From positions 23,932,001 through 23,996,000 of the forward strand of contig NC_065876.1 in assembly GCF_933775445.1 (NCBI RefSeq): a stretch of 64,000 nucleotides of DNA, written 5' to 3'. Positions 1-12,295 of this stretch are shown piece by piece (position 1 is the first letter of the stretch; every line of letters begins with the position of its first letter). The notes beneath the pieces were generated by a model. It worked only from the letters and a program-made list of their open reading frames with translations. It did no database searches and had not been told where the DNA came from. Origin of the DNA: Argentina anserina. Its lineage: Eukaryota > Streptophyta > Magnoliopsida > Rosales > Rosaceae. Position numbers and translations under genes: made by a program.

Positions 1-1700
1 AACTGTTGCAGTTAAGACAAAAGTTACCTATCAATCATATCATCACATTAGGACCTCGAAGAGTAATACAGCTTTAGCTTTTAAAACAGTCAGGCAGTCT
101 CCGAGTGTATCATGGTTTCATAAGAGCCTGGACCAGAAGGGCAGCAAGTCATCAGCAGATTTCCTGCAAGTTTTTGATCATTAGTCACAACTCACTAGCC
201 TCACATGTTAATACTTTCAATGCTGGAGACTTGAAAGCTGCCAAATACTGGTGGATTTGGTATCATAAGAGTTATCATTAGTTATTTCCTGCTGTGCCAC
301 AAGCTTTGTATCATGGTCCATGTATATATGTTCAAAGTTGGTTAGCTGGCCGGAGACTTCCAAATATGCCATCTTGGTATTGCCAGAGCTGTTGCCTATT
401 GGAACAACTATGACTCAGATAAGCAGAAGCTAGGGACAAAATTCGCTTCTGATGCATGCTTCCAAATTAAATTATCCAACAGTCATAGCAGTAGGAATTC
501 TGAGGACAAGAGCCTTTCAGTTGCTAAATAACCAGGAACTCCAGAACCAGTCTGGTCATCAATCAAAAATCTTGCAGAACATCAATCGCCAAATCTCTGA
601 ATACACCATCTTCATCAAACCAGTCCCAAAATATATACTACTCCAAATTGCCACCATCTCCTACAGCTTTCCCTTAGCAAGCATAGCTCTATTAATGGTC
701 TGATAAGGTAAAGATACTTTATGTATAAATTGAAGTTATCTCTCCATAAGTGCTTGCATATTTCAATGTACTTCATTAGCTGCATGCTCAGTCACAAATG
801 CCAAATCCAAAGTCAAACTTCCAGAACTTTTAAGTGTGCCAAATAAAGAAAAGCAAAGCAAAGCTTATAGAGTGGTGTCTTTTGGAGCAGGGATTGTCAG
901 AAAAGTTTGAAATGGGCAGTTACTTCATGAGAAACACCATGAGGAACTGTATCTCTTTCTCTGCTTATTTAGATAGCTATTTCTGAGACTATTTTAAGGA
1001 ATAATTTCCAGTACTGTGTCTGATTAATCCAAGAATGCCAACTAAAAAGATCTTAAATTATACTTTTCTCAAGTATGATATCATCAGTCAGATGCTCAGA
1101 GCTATCGAGACAACGTGGACTTACCACCAGAGGATAAGGACCGTAAATGAGAAGCACCAGAGGTTAAGTGCCTACGTTCCTATATTTATTTGGGTAGAGC
1201 TATTCTGTAACTACTTTAAGAAAATGGATGACCATCCAAGAATGCCAACTCAAATAAGTTGTAGTTTAATTTTCCTAGGATTATATCACACTTCACTCTT
1301 AAGATTGGATTTGAGGTTTCAGAGAACATGGTTTAATAAAATTGTGAAAATGAGTTTCACACTCCATACATAGACAAGAAGTCGCAATCCAGGGTTACAT
1401 AAGAGTATGAAGAAGCGCCACAAGAAAGGCTACTTCTAGATAATTCATGATCAATTTCAAATAATTAAATCTGGCACATATAAGAAGAGGAGATGCTCAA
1501 ACTTGTCACTTTTGATTTGTATATATCAGTTCCGGTTTGAAATGTAAAAATTTAACCAATACCAATTTAATGTAATCTTAGATGTAATATCCAGTCTCAG
1601 TACGAATCTATTCAAAAAAAAATCATATATACTGTGTTAAATCTTTAGATATCAAAGAAAATAACATATTTGTTAAAATGACATACATGCGGTATTGCTG
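1..1700. other. No gene recognised
   Basis: I read both strands and found only short open stretches with no family motif. Part of it may be the 3' untranslated region of the minus-strand PPR gene that ends at 2098, but I see nothing that fixes a polyadenylation site. Confidence 0.4.
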
Positions 1701-1773
1701 TTCTTACCACTGGATCTATCAACCAATTCTCTGTGTCTTCCCAAACCTTTTGGACGAGGATAGACCTGCAAAT
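1700..1773 (-). pseudogene. Isolated exon copy of a thioredoxin-superfamily gene
   Basis: Read on the minus strand from 1773, after a plausible acceptor ending TTTGCAG, this stretch gives VYPRPKGLGRHRELV followed by DRSSGKN. It matches exon 3 of the thioredoxin-like gene at 37564-37631, which reads VYPCPKGSIRHRELV, in the same phase. The flanking intron bases also look alike (a shared ACCTGCAAAT block at the acceptor and similar sequence beyond the donor side). The second cysteine-region residue of the other copy is arginine here. None of the other exons of that gene could be found nearby, so this is a lone diverged exon, probably a relic of a segmental duplication or of gene-fragment capture. 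Homology is seen directly; its history is inference. Confidence 0.65.
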
Positions 1774-2097
1774 GTATGATCATAAAGCTAATAAACCAGT
1801 TCAAACCATTCAAACAATTTATATAACAACTAATATGAACCATTTGCAGAATGTTACGATTTTAAAAGAAGTAAGAAGCTCCATATTTGCAATTACCTGC
1901 TTGGCTGAAGAGCTGGTTCTTTCTTCTCTCCTCTTTTTCATTATGTATCCATACAACTGTCTCTTAACGCAAATGGCAGAGGCACTAGTCATCCTTCAAC
2001 AGCAAAAACCATTGTCTCTAAAGGATATTGGCAGAGGCAACAGTCATTGTTCAATAGCGAAAACCCATCACAATTCAACAACTCAAATGAAGCATCA

Positions 2098-3289
2098 TCA
2101 AGTGCCCCTGAGAGAAACCTCTATTTGCTCAATCCTCTTAGCCAAATCATGCTTCCCACAATTCTTCAATCCATCAGTAACAAAATCAAAGCACCGCGAA
2201 ATCGGCACCAACCCCACCTCAGTCATCTCTATCAAATAATTCGCAGCCTCAACAAACCGGCCTCCACGTCCAGCCATGGTTATCAACATAGTATACACAG
2301 GCCTATTCGGTGGATGCCCCTTAACCTTCATCTCACTAAAGAAACAAAATGCATCATCAAACTGACCATTCCTACACATCCCCTTAACAATAGGAGCATA
2401 CAAGCTCGGAAACGGCTTATGCCCCTCCTCAATCGAATTACACAACAGCCTAAACGCATCGTCCATCCTCCGAGCCTTTGAAACCGCCGGAATCAACACC
2501 TTATAAGTATTAATATCAGGACAAAGCCCCAACCCAACTGCCTCCCAGTAAAGACCAATGCAAAACTCAACCTCCCCACTCTTACAAATAGCCTCCATCA
2601 ATGCATTAAAAGTCGAAATCTCCGGCACACAATTCTCCTTCACCATCTTCCTCACCATATCCTTGGCACCCTCAATGTAGCCGGCATTGATCAGCCCCTC
2701 AACCAACAAGTCACGTCCCCGAAGCGGCGGGTTGAACCCCTTCTGGCTCATCTCCTCCAGGAAAAGCTGCGCCTCCTTCATTTTCCCATTGGAGCACCAA
2801 GCATTGACCAAGACGGAGTAGGTGGTCTTGTTAGGAACCAACCCTTTTCGAACCAGCCGCCTCACCAAGGCGTAGGCGCCGTGGAAGAGCTTGCACTGGC
2901 AGAGGGAGAAGAGCAGGGAGTTGTAGATTTCGACGGACTGGGGGCAGTGGAAGGTCTTAGAGGCTCGGTTGAAAAGCTCGACGGACTGATCGATGAGGCC
3001 GTGCTTGCCGTATTCCTGGATGATGAAGCAGAGGGCGGACTCGGAGAGGGTGAGGTGGTGGTGGGTTTTCATGGAGTCGAGGAGCTTCCACATGGAGTCG
3101 TATTTCTTGGAGCGGGCGAGGGTCTTGACGAGCTCTTCGGTTTCGAGGGAGGTGGGGTGGTAGGAGGGGTGGTGGGAGCGGGCCCAGTTGAAGAAGCGGA
3201 GGGACTCGGTGGCGGAGGAGGATGAGGTGGTGGTGGAGGGTTTTTGGGATTCGGGGAAAGGAGGTTTTGGTCAAGGACAACCTCAGCAT
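2098..3289 (-). CDS. P-class pentatricopeptide repeat (PPR) protein, 5' end frameshifted
   Basis: The protein reads in one frame from about 3270 to the TGA at 2098-2100. From the ATG at 3093 it is 331 residues with at least seven consecutive 35-residue P-type PPR motifs, for example the unit beginning VEIYNSLLFSLCQ and the unit beginning KTTYSVLVNAWC. PPR arrays bind organellar RNA one base per repeat; most such proteins act in mitochondria or chloroplasts. The frame stays open 59 codons upstream of that ATG and encodes typical family sequence (LRFFNWARSH, then LETEELVKTLARSKKYDSM), so 3093 is probably not the true start. A well-placed ATG at 3287-3289 (context AACAAAAATGCT) lies in another frame. 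The two would join only with a one-base shift between about 3240 and 3271, where there are runs of four C and five A. Intronless, as is usual for PPR genes. Resembles the Arabidopsis At5g18390 type (from memory). It may be a recent pseudogene, or the shift may be a sequence error. Confidence 0.85.
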
Positions 3290-4420
3290 TTTTGTTTAGT
3301 TGTTTAGCAGGAGGAACTGAACTGAAAACTCAAAACCTCAAGATCCTCAATAAAGTTAGAAGCATACAGAAAATGAACAATAACGGCAAAGCAATATGCC
3401 CCGAGCGATGCCGCTAATTTCCTTTTCTCCCTGCATTTTATGAGCAAATCATAGAACTGCATTAACACATTGGAAATATTTGTATGTAGATTTGTAATGT
3501 AATGGCATCAAAATTGTAATGGTATCACAATTGTGTGTCTGAACTCGGTTTAACTGCCATATTGCATAATTACAGAAACAAACAGCATAAGAGACATTTT
3601 CTATTTTTTTTAAGTGAGTCATTTTATACTCTAAGAAAAACAAAATGGATATAATCATATTTAGGTTTTAACGTTACTTCCACACATGGGCGAAGGGAGC
3701 TGTGCTGCGGTTTGGCGTGCTGCTTGGCAGAAGCTGGGAGGTGGCCAGGATTGGGCCTGAGTCTTACCTCTTGGCCCAATGAGACTTTTTGGAGGTTTGG
3801 CTTGGGCCTGTTCCCAAACTCCCTTTTGTCTTTTCGTTTTTTCGTTTTGTTTTGTTTTTGTTTTTGTTTGTGAACTCTAGTTTAGTTTGCTTTGTTGAGC
3901 TCTCACATGGTGTTCATGGAGTTATGTTTGCTTGGTGCTTCATCACTTAGATATGTGGCTTACTATGTATCCATTTAGTACGTGTACTATGAATCTTTAT
4001 CTACCCTGAAAATGTGGTAGCAGGTGGACGTGTAGGAGCATTCCTTAGCTTTTGTTTGCAGTCTGAATGAAATTATTCATCATCTTCAACAACAACAAAA
4101 ACTAATACTGAGGCATTTCTTATTACAACCTCATACTTGATTTTTACTAGGTGGCCATATGATAGGAGCACAAAGTGTGCGTTCTTAATGTGATTATGCC
4201 ATATTCTTACTCTTTGTTACCTCTTATTTATTATGTTTTAGTTTCTTTTGTAAGAATAAGTGTCTAGGTAGAGCTTATATCAATTATGAGTGAATTGATG
4301 ATGAAATCGTGCTAAGTGTTAATAATCCTTGTTGAGATATGATTCCTTGTTCGAGTAGGATTCATCCTTTCGTATTTCTTTGTTTCTAACGTACTTATTC
4401 TTATTAGGAAATACAAATCC
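3290..4420. other. PPR gene upstream region, no gene seen
   Basis: The first few hundred bases should hold the PPR promoter, reading leftward. The stretch has a T/G-rich tract around 3830-3875 and no coding pattern on either strand. Confidence 0.4.
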
Positions 4421-4422
4421 AT

Positions 4423-6310
4423 GTTGGAGAAGGAAAGCAATCATAGTTCCACAAGGAAAGAAGATGCACTTAAAAGCCCAATCAATGCAAGAATCAAAAT
4501 GCTGTCAAGATTCGTAGTCCAACTTCGACGGGCTCCCCTGGATAGCTCCGATTGCGTTAGAAGACGTACCTTATATGGATAAAAAGGATTTTGAGTCTAG
4601 TTTCTGTAGGATTTGGAATCAAATCAATATCTTATTCCTACAGGGAGATATGACCAAATCATTACTCGGAGGTCCAGTGAACTCGGCGGAATTATCTCAG
4701 CCATTGATTTGCTTTTGATCCAAAGGCTATGAGGGAAACTTGGGACCTTGTTTGTCCTGCATATAGAGCACAAATATGATCAGAATCTCCATAAATCCCT
4801 GCACCAAAGAATGTCAAAGAAGGCATGCAACAAATTTAATGAGGAGAGGTAAGAAAATCAAACATGGCTGCAACAATTAAGACTTTTGCTGCCTCCCTAA
4901 TTCAAATGAAGAAATTTGTGCAAAAGAAATCAGCATTAAAGGAGGAAGAAGATATGCAATTAATGCAAAAGATATGCAATCCTTATAGAAATCAGAATTC
5001 TGGCAGTGCATATCAACCAACTTTGACGGGCTCTCCTGGACAGCTCAAAATGTTTGAGAAAATGCATGATATATGGATGAAAAGCCACGGAAGTCTAGTT
5101 GAAATTGCCAGTTGGAATCATCTCAATATCTATTTTCTAGAGAAAGTTATGGCCACAACAAGGGACAAAGGTCAGATCTGCCGAATCTAGGAAACCTCAA
5201 CCAATTTGGTTTCAACTTTGTGGACTTTGTGGCCATCCTCCCTTGGGTTTCTTCCTCTATATATAGCACCTCATTTCCACATAAATGATCATCAACCTTG
5301 CTCACAAGACTTGCCAAAGCTCTGCCCAAACAATCCCTCACCCTTCCAAGAAATCCTAACCCCGATTCCACCATTCTTCACCTTCATCTATAGCCTTCAA
5401 GCACGATTGAGAAGAGGTTCCATTCCCCTAGAAGTCTTGGCTACACCTTGTAGAATCGATTGATTGATAAAGTGTAACCATGATTCTCTCTTTGTTTCAA
5501 TTCGGTTTTTGGTTTTCTTGTTCTTGGATGAGTATGTGATTTGTGTAGTGTAATCTTGTTTCAATTTTGTCTATGAAATAGCTACTTGATTCAATTTATA
5601 TAAAGATTCGAATTTATGTTTTGGTTTTATGGATTTTCTGTTTTTGGTTTCTGCCGTGTACTATGTATGAACAATTTCGATTCCTAAGTGTTATGTATGC
5701 GATTGTAGCATGATATTTAGGTTGTTGGATTAAAGACTTATGTTATGAACATGTATTCTTTTCTATATGATTTTCGAAATTGCATGATTGGGGGTTAAGT
5801 AGGTGACATACTTGATGAATTCGATATGCATGCTTTGGGATTGTATGGTAAGATGAACATGTTAGATTTCAATGAAGCCGAGTGGCAAGAATTGAATGTG
5901 TTAAGTGTCTATGCATATAGGTTACTGATTTGGAACTTAAATTGCATGATCCAACCTTAGTTGTTCATGAGCTAATCTCGGCATGACTCTAAAAGGGAGA
6001 CATATGACTTGTTTCGATTTCTCTATGTGAATTGTTTTGGTGATTGTTTATGTGTTGGTTGGTTGATCACATGTATATATTAGTTTAGGTTTTATTTTCT
6101 GTTTTTATATCTCAATCCGAATCTATATCAAACCTTTTAAACTCTTATGAATTCGTTGTTAAATGTTTGTGATTCTTTACCCTGGTTGGATCCCCGGTTT
6201 GTGAACGATACCCTCTTGCTTTATACTACTAACGATGCTTACAGGGTTAATATTGATCTCGAGTAATCGAACCGATCACCATATTACAATCTTTTTTGAT
6301 TCCATGTCTT
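4423..6310. mobile_element. Probable decayed LTR-retrotransposon sequence
   Basis: The stretch has no gene but looks like LTR and leader DNA. A TATATATA box lies at 5265-5272 with a transcript-leader-like tract after it. Two imperfect direct copies of a roughly 230-base block start near 4440 and 4920. Both carry the phrase CTTCGACGGGCTC or CTTTGACGGGCTC, later ATATGGAT, and then a region ending in ATCAATATCT or CTCAATATCT. I could not find matching ends or a target duplication, and no gag or pol is visible. Alternative: an unrelated low-copy spacer with an internal duplication. Confidence 0.4.
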
Positions 6311-7222
6311 TTTTTCACTATCCATATTTGTAGCAATGAAATACTATTGTAACTCCTGTGTGTGAGACCCCATGACCACTTTTGCTTGGCAATCAATATC
6401 AAAAGCTAAGTTACACTTAAGATTTAGTCCCTCGTGCAATCAGATTGAAATTCAGTGCAACTCATATTTAGAGAGAAAAACTTGAAATTGGATGGTCGTG
6501 GTCAAGGTATAGCGCTATTAGTTTTTTTATCATTAGCATGGCGGATCCTCTGTATAACAAGGGGATTTTTTTTTAAGTTGAAAGATCCCCTATACACACC
6601 CACACCTAATTCTCTCACATTGAACCGAGTTTACACACACAAAATTGTTACTTCTTCTTCTTTTACCCTAACCCTAAACTTAATTGTTAAAGTCCTAAAT
6701 CAAAATTGATGGATTCCACTTGGACATTAGCTCTGTGCTCCACCACAACACCACCGTCGCCCCATCCTATGCTTTATAGATTGATTTGTTTAGTTTTAAC
6801 TATCCTGTCTTTATGACAACAACTGAAAAAGACATTTTTAAATATGAACATCATCAAGAATAAACTTAGAAAAGAAAAGGGAGATGAGTTTCTTGGTGAT
6901 TGTATGGTCATTCATATTGAGAAATAATATGCTAAATCTATAGAGAATGAAGAGGTTATAAGAGCGTTTTTTTTTAAATCAAAACATCAACTAAATTACA
7001 TTTTAGCGAGCAAAACCAAGATAACACACCCGAAGGCCGACAAAATGAGATATCTCTTCTTACTATAGAAGCTAGAAAATCCTGAGAAACTAACCTAAAC
7101 AGCCAAAATTCACCCACATTTTCATGGACATGAAGCACAAAGACTAACAAAATATAGATGATATAGAAGATGAATAAATTTTAACAACCACACTATTATA
7201 AAAACTGTGACGCGATTCAAAA
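6311..7222. other. Spacer, no gene recognised
   Basis: AT-rich sequence with short homopolymer runs (for example a T run at 6567-6574). I see no splice-linked coding pattern and no RNA gene. Confidence 0.4.
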
Positions 7223-8691
7223 TCAAGCATGTTCAGTAGAGGGAGCTTGCTCCTGCTCTGCCAGTTTACCAGAAGAAACAAATGACCTTGGACTCTGATG
7301 CTCTGAAGAAATCACCAACTGATCAACAATACCCGCAACAGGAACAAGCACCTTTGAAGGAGGAGAAACATATGCTACGTTCTTCTTCTTTTTAGCCATC
7401 TTTCTAGATGGAACTTTATTTCCCACAACATCTGAGGCCTCCATGTTTAACTTATGTGCAACCTTAGGGCGATTAGTACTCCTTTTCGAATGACCGGGTT
7501 TCCATTTAGCTTGTGGAGAAACCCAGAGCTTCCCATTCTTATGTTGAACCACAATCAATGTATTTTCTTCAACTTAGACAGAATCCGACTGTATGTACCT
7601 CTTCCAAGGACGTTGGAGTTCCGTTGTAGCAGGATGCTTCAGATGGTTGACCAAAGGAGGGACATGAACTACTGATGTAAACGTCGTAGGCCCCACAATA
7701 CCCAAAACAGTTTGTTTACCCACAAAAGGCATCGAATTAGCCATAAATTCAACCCTAGGGCATTCAGGTTGTCCCAGTTCTACCTCCATCTCCACACCCG
7801 GTATCTTTGGATCCATAGATGCTAGCAAGACGGAGGATGAAGGCACCAAGGCTAAATTAGGAGCCACCTTCTCACGGATGGTTTCCAAAGCCACACTAGG
7901 TATCGAAGCCCTAGTAGATACATCATCTGAAGCCTGCCTCTTTGCGAAAAAATCCGACTGAAGAGAAAGCCGTGCCATATCAAGCGATGGACCTTGCATC
8001 AATTCCGCATGCTCTAGGATCAAGAACTCATCACAACCATTGGCACCATGCTGGAACAATCCACAAGCACGGAAAAACCCCTTGATTTTCTCAAAAATCA
8101 AAGAGATCTCAACCTTAAAGTTTTCGATACCTCAAACAACATCCAACTCCGAATCTGATCACGAACATCAAATCTGATTTTGATACACTGCTATGCATCC
8201 TTCTGGTTCAACGCCGGGAAATCTAAATTATCCACCTTCCCCAAAGCATCACTAATACAATACAACACCTCTTTATATCTTAGATTGGCCAGAAGGCCAT
8301 GAACACCAACCCAAGTCACCAACTCAAACAATGGAACCTCCTCAATAGGTGCAATATCGCCATACTTATTCAAGACAAGCATGATATTATGATAATACCA
8401 AGGACCCCCTCAGTAAACACCCGATCACGATTCAGAACCTTATCAAATAGGAAGAGGTACCGCTTTTCTGGCGTCATGGATAGATAGACCACGACGTAAA
8501 CGCCATATAGTCGGCATCATGCCATAGAGACCAGGCAATTTGGGACCAAGAAGACGACCCATGAGGTAGGAATGGAGACTAAGCGCCACCGCTTGCCCCG
8601 CTGAACTGAGAACCACACGAGGGAAACTCATGGGATGAGAAGAGGAACCATAAGCAAGGGAAGAACCACGAGCAGGGGATTGATCAACCAT
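7223..8691 (-). pseudogene. Decayed DUF4283/zinc-knuckle transposon protein (LINE ORF1-like)
   Basis: Three minus-strand open blocks follow one another in different frames: about 8691-8443, 8430-8191 and 8101-7223. The order of motifs matches DUF4283 proteins of plant LINE-type elements. First comes a stretch with FLFDKVLNRDRVFTEG, then VTWVGVHGLLANLR, then a degenerate zf-CCHC_4 knuckle (CGLFQHGANGC), then a low-complexity tail with a KKKK basic patch. In such elements this protein binds the element's RNA and accompanies a reverse transcriptase, but no reverse transcriptase is present here. Frameshifts near 8385-8445 and stops near 8191 and 7565 mean it cannot give one protein. The family assignment rests on spaced motifs, not on a database search. 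Confidence 0.55.
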
Positions 8692-8769
8692 GCTGATGGT
8701 GTGGAAAATTTTGTCGAGCTTCTTCGAAACCCTAGCAGTTAGGGTAGAGAGAAAAATACGATAGTTCAA

Positions 8770-9463
8770 AAAAGATATATAAGTAATCTAGGTCATAAGA
8801 GAGTTTAAGGAACTACCTACTCATAGAGTTAAATTTAGTTAGTTTAACATATTCTATTGTATGCATTTTAGGGGTTAGACTCATTAAGTCTCTAGGACTA
8901 GATGTATCTTTTTTATTTCAATTAATAATTTTTTCTTATACCGTCGAAAAATCTGACTATTTCCATTTTCTTTAATTTAAAATTTCATGCATCCCTAATA
9001 TAACTATCCTAATTCCACCACTAATCTTGAGACAACTGAAGATGACTCAAATTGCCAAGAATAAAGTTAGACTAATGTTAGTATAGATTAGAATCATTTA
9101 GAGTTATAAAGAATGGTACTATCATTATTGTCTATGTGACTATGCCTCATGCATTAAGATTCCATAATACCTCATCTAGCAATAACCTAGATATCATATG
9201 AAATACATGTGATAAATGTGGTCAGTCATAAGCAAAAAAGTAAATGTGGTCACAAAGCCTATTGATTCATGGCTGAGCCGCCACAGGACCATTGACTCTC
9301 AACAATTCACATTGAAAGAATACACAACAGAATATCCCACAACCGGACAAGTCCCACCGTTCACAACAACGTAAAGAAATGAAATTATAATCAAAACAAA
9401 ACTCTCTTCAAAACTAGAAGACCGGACTCATCCTCTATCTCATGTCCTGCCTCTTCTTTTCTG
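8770..9463. other. PEX13 upstream region
   Basis: No coding pattern. The last 150 bases should contain the PEX13 promoter and 5' untranslated region. The pyrimidine-rich tract around 9430-9460 just before the ATG fits a plant leader. Confidence 0.4.
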
Positions 9464-11866
9464 ATGGACAATTCCTCCAACCCCCAGCCTTCAGGTTCGT
9501 TTACAATCCCCCATCTCCTCTATTATCTAATATTCCAATCAATTCTAGTCAATACATACATCCTGGATTAGACCCAAAGTTTTAATTTTAATTTCCAAAA
9601 TGAAAACTTTAGGGTAGTTGTGTGGTGGTGTCGGTGGATTTTAGGGTTTTGTGATGTTTGATTCCGATTTCTGATTGCTGAAATGGGTTCCTAGTTTCCC
9701 ATTTCTAAGAAACCAAAAATCGGATTTGGGAAGCTGGAATTTTGTTCTGGTTCAATTTTGGGTTTTTATTGAGCTCTGTATTACTCGAATCACGGCGATG
9801 GGTTTATAGTGTGGGCAAATTGATGGGTTTCCTTCATTTTCTGAAGACTTGCACTAATTAATTCTGCTCAGGAATTGTAGACGATTTTTGCTTAATTCTC
9901 TACTGCATGTTAGCCCTTGATTTTGTGAATAGTTGATGTAATCTTGTTGAAATGTAGAGTATTTACTCATCCTTGTTTCAAATTCCTTGTCCATCACTGA
10001 TTTTGTGAATAGGAAAGTGAGTGTATTGATATTGTTACTAGTTTTGACACCCGGAAATGCAAAACGTGCTTTGCAATCTTCGGTTCAGAATTGGGTGTGT
10101 GTAAAATGACTAGATTGGTACTTAGAGGGGTGGGAGCCTATGAAGGAAGCATACAACTAAACCTTGATAGTTGCAATATATATCTAGGTTTTGTTGACTG
10201 CTTGACAGTCTGCATTTCTTCTCCGTGCGTTTCATTGTTCTTCTACTGTTCTAGTGGTTACTCATTTGTACATAACCGATCCGTAGCCATAGGTTTGTAG
10301 TATGAGGTCAGTATTCTAACTATGACATGTTTTGGAGCAAAAGACTGCTTAAAAATTAAAATCCATAACATGCTGGTCATCAGCTGGTTTTTGATAATTA
10401 GCCGAACTTTATCACGTAGTTTATGGAAACTGAAATGTGATGACAATACATGAGAGATTCATTTTCCATCAGAACTAGAGTAACCTTCCTTTATTTGCTT
10501 ATGATGATATATGAATTTATGTATGTCATTATTTGTGGGCTGGATTAGTAACGTGAAGATGATGTGGTCTGGTTTGAGTGCTTTTAACTGATTCATTTGA
10601 TGCTTGCTGCAGCTAATGGTCCTCCACCAAAGCCGTGGGAGAGAGCAGGCTCATCATCTGGCCCTGCACCTTTTAAACCCTCATCAGCTGGAAGCACAAG
10701 TGATGTAGTGGAGGCTTCAGGAACCGCTAGACCTGGAGAAATAGTATCAAATGATGACAAAACTGCCCCTAATAATAGAAATACACTTGGTAGGCCTGTT
10801 CCCTCTAGGCCTTGGGAGCAAAACTATGGAACTAACAACACTTATGGAGGTTTGTGAACGTGCTCTTTCCTATCCCTCTCCTCATTTGTTGACTTCCTTT
10901 TTCTTTTTTTGTTTATATGTTCATCGTTTTTATATTTTTGTTTCCCTATTAAAGGATATGGTTCTACTACAAACTATGGAACTGGTATGACTGGAACGTA
11001 TGGTTCTTATGGTGGAACCGGAGGATTATATGGTGGAACTGGGGGGTTATATGGTGGAGGGATGTATGGAAACAGCATGTATAGGGGAGGGTATGGTGGG
11101 GCAGGTGGGCTGTATGGTGGGTCTTCTGGGATGTATGGAGTTGGATCTTCTGGAATGTATGGAGGTGGAATGTACAATAGTGGTATGGGAGGCCCGATGG
11201 GTGGTTATGGAATGGGCATGGGTGGTCCTTATGGAGGTCAAGATCCAAATGATCCATACGGTGCTCCTCCATCTGCGCCAGGGTTTTGGGTTTCAGCACT
11301 CCATGTGGTAAGCCTTCCCTAATTTAGCCCATTTGTCATTTCTATATTAGGGATGAAGAATTCATAGTTACATAAAATTAGGTATTGTAAAATACAAAGC
11401 TCCCTAAATGACCAAAAATTTATGTGTTCCACTAATTGAATAAGAAGAGTATGCATTATAATGAGAATGAGTTTCTTTACTAGCAGATGCAATTAAATTT
11501 TTTGATGAAGTTAACATTGTGGATGTTCTGTTACCCAAAAACAAAGTAGTTAATGATACTTCCAGTACAGATTCACTCAGTTTTCCCCTTTCTTGCAGCT
11601 GCAAGGTGTGGTCAGTTTTTTCGGTCGGATTGCAATTCTGATAGACCAAAATACCCAGGCATTCCACTTGTTCATGACTGCTCTACTTCAGGTTTGTATC
11701 TGTTTTTGTAGCTTTTAATTTGTTTGAGTGTAAAAGTTTCTGGAAAACTGTCTGGTAAATGCTTGTGGTAACGATTTAGATTAATTCTCTTAGGGCTGTG
11801 GAAATTGTTGTAAGTTCCACATCATATTGAGCTAAACTTGATAAATGGCAATGCAAATCTAGGAAC

Positions 11867-11897
<31 letters not shown>

Positions 11898-12295
11898 GTT
11901 CCTCTGCTTCTTGGCAAAAAAAAAAAAAGTTTCAAAACCCTGGACACTAAGTCATTTTCTGGCTGGCTCAATATGACAGATATTTCAAATTCTTACCTTG
12001 TTTTGTTGGCACGAGGTCGCACTCTTCAATTATTTGAATATGTCAGAAAATAGTTATATGTTGCTGACTGTTTGATAATACCATGCCTCAGCTGTTTGAT
12101 CGTTCTGGCCTATTGTACGGAGAGCTAGCTAGGTTTGTATTGAGAATATTGGGAGTCAAAACAAAACCCAGGATGAGCCCTCCAGGTCCCAATGGGCCCG
12201 GCGGTGCACCTGAGAACCGAAACTACATTGAGGGACCGAAGGCCGCTCCTAGTGGTTCCTGGGACAATGTTTGGGGAAATGATACCAGTAAATGA
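9464..12295 (+). CDS. PEX13: Peroxisomal membrane protein PEX13, complete, 5 exons
   Basis: PEX13 is a peroxisomal membrane component of the docking complex that imports matrix proteins with PEX14 and the receptor PEX5. Exons by splice sites and phase: 9464-9494, 10613-10849, 10955-11307, 11599-11691 and 12092-12295, giving 305 codons and a TGA. This is close to the usual length of the plant protein. The N-terminus has the plant PEX13 proline block (PPPKPWERAG) and a SAGSTSDVVEASGTA stretch. The middle (about residues 90-190) is an extreme glycine/tyrosine/methionine-rich region with repeated GGLYGG and GMYGGG units. Exons 4-5 encode the hydrophobic part (FFGRIAILIDQNTQAFHLF, then FDRSGLLYGELARFVLRILG). 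The C-terminus ends WDNVWGNDTSK. As in other plants there is no SH3 domain, which yeast and animal PEX13 have. Intron 4 holds a run of 20 C followed by 9 A at 11869-11897. Confidence 0.93.
11869..11897. repeat. Homopolymer tract C20-A9 in PEX13 intron 4
   Basis: Twenty consecutive C are followed directly by nine A. The length is likely to vary between individuals and is also prone to sequencing error. It lies inside an intron, well away from splice sites. Confidence 0.95.

Noticed and set aside
2881..3225. Plus-strand open frame opposite the PPR gene
   Set aside because: It is a shadow of the GC-rich PPR coding strand, with low-complexity glutamate/glycine/valine composition and no motif.
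10967..11322. Several overlapping open frames on both strands around PEX13 exon 3
   Set aside because: They are other-frame readings of the Gly/Tyr repeat region; only the frame with GGLYGG joins exons 2 and 4 in phase.
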